Positions 58,151-64,000 of a DNA stretch of 64,000 nucleotides are shown piece after piece. Position 1 is the first letter of the stretch. Each line of letters starts with the position of its first letter. This DNA is from Cladopsammia gracilis (taxonomy: Eukaryota > Cnidaria > Anthozoa > Scleractinia > Dendrophylliidae): contig JAJGOT010000745.1 of assembly GCA_022457155.1 (NCBI GenBank), positions 62,001 to 126,000 on the forward strand. Direction: 5' to 3'. The notes below the pieces were generated by a model that saw only the letters and a list, made by a program, of their open reading frames with translations, was not told the origin of the DNA and made no database searches. The translations under genes and the position numbers were made by a program.

Positions 58151-58668
58151 AGTACTGAGTACTAGGTAAATAATTAATTACTTAGGCAGGATGGGTCATT
58201 CAGCCACATGGCAAGTATCCAGAGGGGACCTAAACATTTTCATTCAAAAGCACCCTATTTGACAATTTTTTGTTTGAAAGTCACAGAATGATGTGGAATA
58301 TTTTGGTCTAACTGGATCTCTTTTACTTCAACTAACATTAACCAGCCATTATTTTAAGAGCAACAAAATGCTTTTTGGCAAAAAAATCCCTCACAATTTC
58401 TGAGTCAGGAAAAATGCCAAAATTAAACAGGTGGTGTGCCTTCAGCCCTTCAATTTGTCTTTCCCTTGTGTTCCGAAATTTAACTAAATACTAACCTTTA
58501 AGACCCAGATGGAGATGTTCCAATTCCTTGAATCCTGGTGGCTTCTCATGCATCTGAATGCTACCAAAGCAAGGTTATGTGATGAGCCTGTAAAGGACAA
58601 GAGCTGTGATTATTGAACAGACTTATTGTGGAGTACAATGCATGGGAGATGCTTTATTTCCCTGAAAA

Positions 58669-58743
58669 GCGACAGTGTGATCGAGTGGTTAGCGCGCTGG
58701 ACTTCAAATTGGGAGGTCCGGAGTTCGAGTCCCGCTCTGACAA
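58669..58743 (+). repeat. tRNA-related SINE head with A and B boxes
   Basis: GTGATCGAGTGGTTAGCGCG (A box) and GGAGTTCGAGTCCC (B box) with a TTCAAAT anticodon-like loop. Acceptor arms do not pair well, so this is a SINE head or tRNA pseudogene rather than a working tRNA. Confidence 0.65.
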
Positions 58744-58965
58744 CTAACCCGAATTCCAACTCCTCGGCCACGCTTTTAAGAAGCCAAAAATAACCTGTTA
58801 TGTTCAATTTGCAATATTTGTTTTTCGTATTTGAGTGGTGTGCCTGTAAATTAGCTGCAGCAAATTTGCTGCTGTATACCTCAGTGCTCCTTCACTATAA
58901 ACAATGTTTTCATATTTTTGTTTTTAGGCCGGCTTACAGTAATATTGAGGGGTAGCTTTATTCCA

Positions 58966-59623
58966 GGCATGGTAAATCGAACGTTTGGAAATCGAAGAGT
59001 TCGGCAATCGAACAGCGAATTTTGTGTGAGTTTGATTTCTGAATCAATCGAACTCAATCGAACAAATCAAACTCAATTCATTAGATTGTGTTCAGTAAAT
59101 TAATTCACATGAACAAAGCTCATATGTTATATGGTTTGACTGCCCGCTCGGTTACTGTACCCAAGCTCTGGGCCGGGTGTTGAAGATGACCTTATTGTCT
59201 TCGCTCGTTTACAATTCGAAAAGCATGGCCTTTCTCGCCTATTTTATTTAAAACTTTGAAATCTTCGCCCTCCTTCATGTCAAAGCGACAGTCCTGGTAG
59301 CCTTTTACTACGCATTTAAAGCTAACAACCCACAGTGCTGAAGCAATTTCTCCGGAATTTCTGTGTTTATGAAAAACACGTGCTACACTGAAGTAACACG
59401 AGCCTCCAAGAACTTGTTATTGATTTTCAAAACCAGTTTTACAAAAATCAAGAGTTCGAAAATCGATCGTTCGATTGAGTTCGATTGTACAAATATTTTT
59501 TTTTTGTGTGAGTTCAATTTCATTCGATTGCCGAACTCAATCAAACTCAATCCACGGATTAAGTTCAATTGAGTTTGATTGAAATTCAGTTTGATTGCGT
59601 TCGATTTACTATGCCAGGTTTTA
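58966..59623. mobile_element. TIR element present in only one duplicon
   Basis: Ends GGCATGGTAAATCGAACG and CGTTCGATTTACTATGCC. The interior is rich in AATCGAAC/GTTCGATT motifs in both orientations. The paralogous site near 38108 is empty, and a TTTATT-like sequence is repeated on both sides. Superfamily not recognised. Confidence 0.75.
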
Positions 59624-60345
59624 TTCCAAGCAAAACCATGTAAAATGTAGTCATTTCATTATTATTATGTTTTTATCATACCTTTAAGATGTCAGATTTC
59701 AAAGACCAACTGTTCACTTGTACAGGACTTCCTATTGAAAACATCGGTGTGGCAATATTATTTCAATTTATTCTATTTACAGAATTTTTTTGCATTTTGT
59801 GAGCGTGATCGTTTAATAGCAACTGCAGCTCTGGTTTCTTCATTAAATGCTTTCAAGTCATGTAATTCCTCCAGAACATTTACTTCCAGTAGCGCTGGAT
59901 AGAGGTCCGGCAGGCAAGGAGCTTCATTTCACGTACCAGTCCAGAGATTCGGCTGAATTGGTACCTTGACAACTCCACCATTTTTCGCCACAAAACGCCA
60001 TTAAAACGTACAATTCTGGAATCACAAACAGGAGGACTAAGACCTTATTTAGCACCATAACTTCCTGCAATGCAATGTTGGATTCAAGCACTGAGTGAAG
60101 TTTTTAACGTTCGTTGAAAATCTCAACCAACCAAAAGACCAAAAGAAGGAGAACATCATTCTAAATTAAAAGTGTGACTTGTTCTGTAAACGTAGACTGA
60201 GAATTGATCGGTTTTTCTTGTTCTAATTGAAGAATTTAGCAGAAAAATATCGCAGATTGTCCCTCAACTATAGTCCGCCATTTTGTTTTTAACTTAACCG
60301 GAAGTTGTTGTTCACTCTTACTTCCGGTTGCTTCAAAACGAGGTA

Positions 60346-61149
60346 AGAAGAGGACCATTTAATTTTTGTTGGGGGTGGGGGGTTGAGCAATTACCCAAAA
60401 ACATTCCTGCGGGGTTTCCAAGCCACCGTCATGCTTCTGATTGTCTTTGTCCAAACGCGATGAATTATTAATAAGTTAGAGACGTGTTTTTCTCCACCTG
60501 TGGACCTGCAAGTATTATATTGTAATAACACTATGGGTCCTTCAGGTTCGTACGAGATTGAACCGTTTTGTAAAGCAATTTCGCGGTTAAAAATAAAAGA
60601 GAAAAAATCATAGCTTATTACCGAGTCGGCTTTCACTCTACCTGTTCATCAGGACAGACCTCTTGTTCATGTCCAGTGGTGTAAGATTTAGTTTTCTTTT
60701 TTCTTCTCATTTTAGACTACGAGAAGTCCTATTTTCTCTCAGAAAAAGACGAGAGGAGAATCGCGCGAGTGCGCGCGAAATCGCGTGCGCGAGGAAACAC
60801 TACGCGCGTATCTTCGCACACATGATTTTTGCGCGCGCTCACGTGATTGCCCAGTCGACTATCGTGGTCTACTCTCATTAAGTCTCGCGCAGAAATATTA
60901 GTTCTCATCACTGATATTATGTAAAATATCCCGAATATTTAAAAATTTATTTCCATCGCCTGGGCTGACTGCCGAATTATAATATTGAATGTAAGAGAAA
61001 TATAGTTAATGCTCATCTTCTTTGCGTCTGCGAAACAATGCGGACAAGTTCTTTATCCAAAGTTCTCATTTCTCAGAATTTAAAAGAAATAATCGGCACG
61101 TTCAAATTCAAGTTTTGTAATTCTTTATTGAACTTGCATTGCTGTGTTT
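60346..61149. other. Intergenic, no gene seen
   Basis: CGCG-rich stretch at 60760-60860 with spurious frames on both strands. Nothing recognised. Confidence 0.4.
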
Positions 61150-61420
61150 TTTAGGAGGCGACTTTACGCGCAACTGTCGTCACCCCTTGTGCTGCCCTCG
61201 ATCGCGCTTCTCTCGTTTCTCGTTCCGAGTCTGACCCACGCGTGCGTATCCCGTCTTGCCAAGTGAGTCAACTGGGGACGAGTCAGATGTTTTCCCGCGT
61301 TTGACACCGGTCCTATGTTTCCCAGCTTGCCACCGGTTTTTATTTACGTTTTTGCCGTTTGTTGTGGTGTTGTGAATGCCCAGAGATAACTGTTTGGCTT
61401 AGTTTTACAACACCTACTAG
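61150..61420. mobile_element. Eroded TGACTCGT-family MITE and flank shared with the DDIAS blocks
   Basis: Only the right half of the MITE (CAACTGGGGACGAGTCA, near 61269) is clear. The following CCAGCTTGCCACCGGTTTTT matches 24655 and 43687. Confidence 0.6.
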
Positions 61421-61797
61421 AAATACGTGCCTCGCAGAACCTCATGAAGCTCGGGTAAGGGTGACGTCTCGATTTACGTATGAGGCTAGCTTTTCACCAT
61501 TCCACTTCGTCTTCTTTAAAATCAAAAACATTGGTAAAAGGTCCTTTCGATGGTTCGCGTACCTCTTTGTTTACCACGCTACCATATAGGCTTACATGAC
61601 GTAGTACCACGGGCGTTCCCATCATCCTCCTTCGTTTGTCTGACGTCATTCAAGCTTTGTTGCGCGCGCTGTCGCCAGGCAACTGCACGACATCTTCAAG
61701 TATATCGTAATAAGGGTTGTTATTGTTCATCGTGGTGAACACACTAGTAAAGAAGTATTTTTTCGTTTGTCTCACGATGTAGTCACTTCCGATGTGG

Positions 61798-61841
61798 ATC
61801 GCGACGTTTCGACTGCATACTGCTAGTCTTCTTCAGGCGAT
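61798..61841 (-). ncRNA. Hammerhead ribozyme motif of a Penelope-like element
   Basis: Read on the minus strand: stem I strand ATCGC, core CTGAAGA, one extra A, stem II GACT...AGTC (extended by GCA/TGC with a GTA loop), core GAAAC, then GTC and stem I strand GCGAT. The two stem I strands pair perfectly over 5 bp, and the GTC precedes stem I where cleavage would fall. Stem III is essentially absent in the monomer; ACGT is self-complementary, as in minimal hammerheads thought to act as dimers. It lies 25 bases after the endonuclease stop, where pLTR-borne hammerheads occur in Penelope-like elements. Activity is inferred. Confidence 0.7.
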
Positions 61842-61865
61842 GGGGTCAACTGGTTACGCGTCACC

Positions 61866-61989
61866 TTATGAAGCACGATGCTCTGATGTGATTGGTTGGT
61901 TTTCAACAGCTGTGACTGGTGCATTTTGATCCTCGTTGTTTCGGCGAATTGTTCCCTCGGCGGTCCGTAGTCGTACGGCTCTCCTGTTG

Positions 61990-62042
<53 letters not shown>

Positions 62043-62447
62043 CCTGTTGATGTTGTTAGGGTTAAGTCTTATGTGGATCGCCTCTTTGACCCTGCGTGTG
62101 TACCAATGAGGATCACGATCAATAAACTTTACTTCATTCCAAAGCGGGTGGTGTCCGGTGTTGTTGGCGTGCTCTGAAACGGCGGAGGTCTGGGTACGGG
62201 CGAATCGGATGTCTCGGTCATGCTCTTTTATTCTGTCTTGCATAGGTCTTCCAGTCTCGCCGATATAAACTTTACCGCATTCACAGGGAATTCTGTGAAC
62301 CACGCCATCTTGTTTAGTCGGGTCAACAGTGTCTTTGAGCCGTACTAGGTGTGATCTAAGTGTAGTCTCCGACTTGAAAACAGCGCGTACGCCTTGTTGT
62401 TGTAGGCAGCGGCGAAGTTGTTCGGACAGACCTTTGACATAAGGTAT
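61866..62447 (-). CDS. Penelope-like element GIY-YIG endonuclease domain, 5'-truncated
   Basis: The minus-strand frame is open from about 62490 and becomes recognisable from IPYVKGLSEQLRRCLQQQG near 62447. It continues with RAVFKSETTLRSHLVR and the GIY-YIG core HRIPCECGKVYIGETGR. The conserved KEHDRDI, SEHANNTGH and RRVKEAIHIR with its catalytic Glu follow, then NPNNINRDSG. The reverse transcriptase that should precede it is missing; a short TATATA run marks the break. The surviving domain has no stop or frameshift, suggesting recent insertion. It cannot move by itself. Confidence 0.88.
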
Positions 62448-62490
62448 AATATATATAGATAGGCCAAGCCTAACAGCGTAGCACTTTGAA

Positions 62491-63119
62491 CAAGCTTAAC
62501 TAAGGTGAAACCTAACTAAGGGGAAAGGTTGGAAGCACAAGAATTAAGATTGACGAACGGGCTATTTTCAATTTTAGCAATTCTCAAAAACAGTATTACC
62601 CGACCGTCTGCACAGTACATTTAGACCGTACAAAAGTTCACAAAAACAACTTTTCTCTGTCTAGAATAACTAGTACGACTACTTTCCGAATAAAATGCAG
62701 TTTTTGTTTGTCAAAAATTGCCCGAGAAACTGATTTGGAAATCAAAATTGCAAAAATACACAAACATATTTGCATAAGGCGACGGAAGTGAAGACAGAAA
62801 ATCTAAGTCTTGTTTTGTTTACATCAAATCGCTTTTTAATCTACGTAATGAATGAACAAAGACATAAAAACGGACAACACAATCTTCTTTCGAAAAATTT
62901 TATTCAAATCTCCATTAATTTATGTTTAAAAGCAGAACACGTACCATTTATAGCGCATCAACGCAGAGCTGTCCTCGTTGAAATTCAAGATAACAACACG
63001 ACTTAACGTTTCATAAACATGTCTCCAAACCTTAAGAGAACACAAAGGAAAAGTCAATCAAAAATTGATATCAACATAAATTCCCATCGAAAAGTGTGAT
63101 TTATTTTATCTTTAAAGCA
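62491..63119. other. Intergenic, no gene seen
   Basis: AT-rich. The plus-strand frame at 62770-63006 is not supported by a recognised motif. Confidence 0.4.
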
Positions 63120-63335
63120 TTAGACTGCTTGGAAATTCGTTAAAACTCCGCTTCTTCGGTTCTGAAATCCGTAATAAAAACAAGGCATCTCCCCGCATTG
63201 CTCCTGCATTGATAACACAGTATGAAGTTCCTCGAAGCAAGATTTTATCCCTGAAAGCTCTTCTTTTTCCACTAAAGCGGCTTCTGAGTATTCCTTAATT
63301 AGTATCCCTGTCTTGAGTAGCAAACCGCGAAAAAA
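63120..63335 (-). CDS. Possible terminal exon of an unrecognised minus-strand gene
   Basis: The minus-strand reading (LKTGILIKEYSEAALVEKEE, then GIKSCFEELHTVLSMQEQC and a TAG/TAA-type stop at 63135 region) looks coding in composition. A pyrimidine-rich tract with a CAAGACAG acceptor-like end precedes it, and AATAAA follows the stop closely (about 63100). No family recognised. It could equally be a chance frame. Confidence 0.3.
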   Translation of the reverse strand, partial: FFRGLLLKTGILIKEYSEAALVEKEELSGIKSCFEELHTVLSMQEQCGEMPCFYYGFQNRRSGVLTNFQAV

Positions 63336-63690
63336 ATCCAGGGAAATAACGACTTTACTGCTCCGCCTAACACTGCGAAAGATCCAACTTTTTTAAAACT
63401 TTAAAAAGTGTTTACCGAGCTGACGGCTGTGTAGCCGCGCGTGTGGCGTTATACGCGCATGTATTGCGACGTCATACGCGCCCGCGAGCTAGCTAGCCTT
63501 TGCGCGACACACATGTTGCAGACACGCGCCCGCGAAACATTCCGCTAGTCATGACCATGAAAAATGCGGGCATCGGTTCTATGAGTATGGGGCTGCGCAG
63601 CCTGACCTTCGGCCCGGCCAGTGCTCCGCTATAAATTTAACAAATTATGCGTCTGTCCTCTTATTGATGATAAAATTCGTCATAACATTG
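63336..63690. other. GC-richer intergenic stretch
   Basis: 63421-63620 is CG-rich with ACGCGC motifs, unlike its surroundings. No gene or clear promoter. Confidence 0.35.
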
Positions 63691-63699
63691 TCAAAGTGC

Positions 63700-63735
63700 T
63701 GTGGATCCACGAGCCACAGGCGAGTGGATCCACAG
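63700..63735. repeat. Perfect inverted repeat GCTGTGGATCCAC / GTGGATCCACAGC
   Basis: 13-bp arms around a short GC-rich loop. Around it, TTATTGATGATAAAA occurs as a direct repeat at 63660 and 63977, suggesting a repeat element that continues beyond the window. Confidence 0.7.
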
Positions 63736-64000
63736 CAAACTTGTTTTTTTACAATAACAAAAAACGCCAAAATCGCAAAAAAACCGGATGAAATGAAGAG
63801 TGAACGCAAGGTAAACATGACAATTTGCTGAGTTTTATTCAAATTGACGTAATCGTTGTCAATAAGTTTTCTCGCATTCTCATTGGCTAACTGATAGCAA
63901 TATAGAAATTTCATTGGCTAAAAAATTGACAGGATGACATCGTGCATAAATTAAAATTTTATGTGTCTGTACACTTATTGATGATAAAAATTGACCAATC

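Larger units (their letters stand above)
54315..60345. repeat. TRIM downstream duplicon, copy paired with 33430-38829
   Basis: Alignable with 33430-38829 throughout. It differs by longer G-runs (55687, 56190), a 658-bp insertion at 58966-59623 and about 145 extra bases near 59945-60090. The paired promoter-like block is at 60270-60345. No gene apart from listed items. Confidence 0.85.

Noticed and set aside
58669..58743. Functional tRNA gene
   Set aside because: A and B boxes are present but arms pair poorly, and its paralog at 37806 has lost the B box; SINE head is the better reading.
62770..63006. Plus-strand frame with a CLKAEH segment faintly like a helicase N-terminus
   Set aside because: No Walker A or other helicase motif follows; too little to support a call.

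Overview
The window is eukaryotic nuclear DNA: AT-rich, with intronless animal-type genes, spliced-gene fragments, SINEs, non-LTR and Penelope-like retroelements, many inverted-repeat MITEs and several minisatellites. The gene families and repeat style suggest a cnidarian, most likely an anthozoan such as a stony coral; this is inference, because nothing in the window names the species.

The backbone is a tandem segmental duplication of about 20 kb. Each full unit reads: SINE or minisatellite and MITEs, a DDIAS/noxin-like gene fragment on the minus strand, a conserved upstream block, a single-exon TRIM-NHL gene on the plus strand, then a long downstream block with the same nested insertions. 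TRIM-NHL copies are at 1-228 (C-terminal end only), 11169-13364, 31240-33429 and 52128-54314; the last three starts are 20.1 and 20.9 kb apart. DDIAS-like remains lie at 17068-17429 (one zinc/OB exon, internally triplicated), 25363-27064 and 44563-45684. The downstream blocks 33430-38829 and 54315-60345 are nearly identical.

The three complete TRIM proteins (731, 729 and 728 aa) have RING, two B-boxes, a coiled coil, a filamin-type domain and an NHL propeller. RING to coiled coil is almost invariant. Differences in the NHL part cluster at the same two spots of every blade, which suggests a diversifying recognition surface on a constant ubiquitin-ligase body. Each gene has a tiny conserved upstream ORF and, in its 3' flank, a near-perfect RNA hairpin, which is amplified six-fold after the copy at the window start.

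Other items: a full-length SRP (7SL) RNA gene with a pol III terminator at 38873-39170, exactly where the downstream duplication ends; an R4/Dong-type retrotransposon 3' half sitting in a (TAA)n microsatellite; a Penelope-like GIY-YIG endonuclease followed by a hammerhead-ribozyme motif; two TTAA-flanked element families; Mutator-like elements with 9-bp target duplications; and three minisatellites that are internal expansions of SINE segments. An extra 4.1 kb of sequence separates the third complete TRIM gene from its conserved upstream block. The rest is intergenic DNA in which I see no gene.
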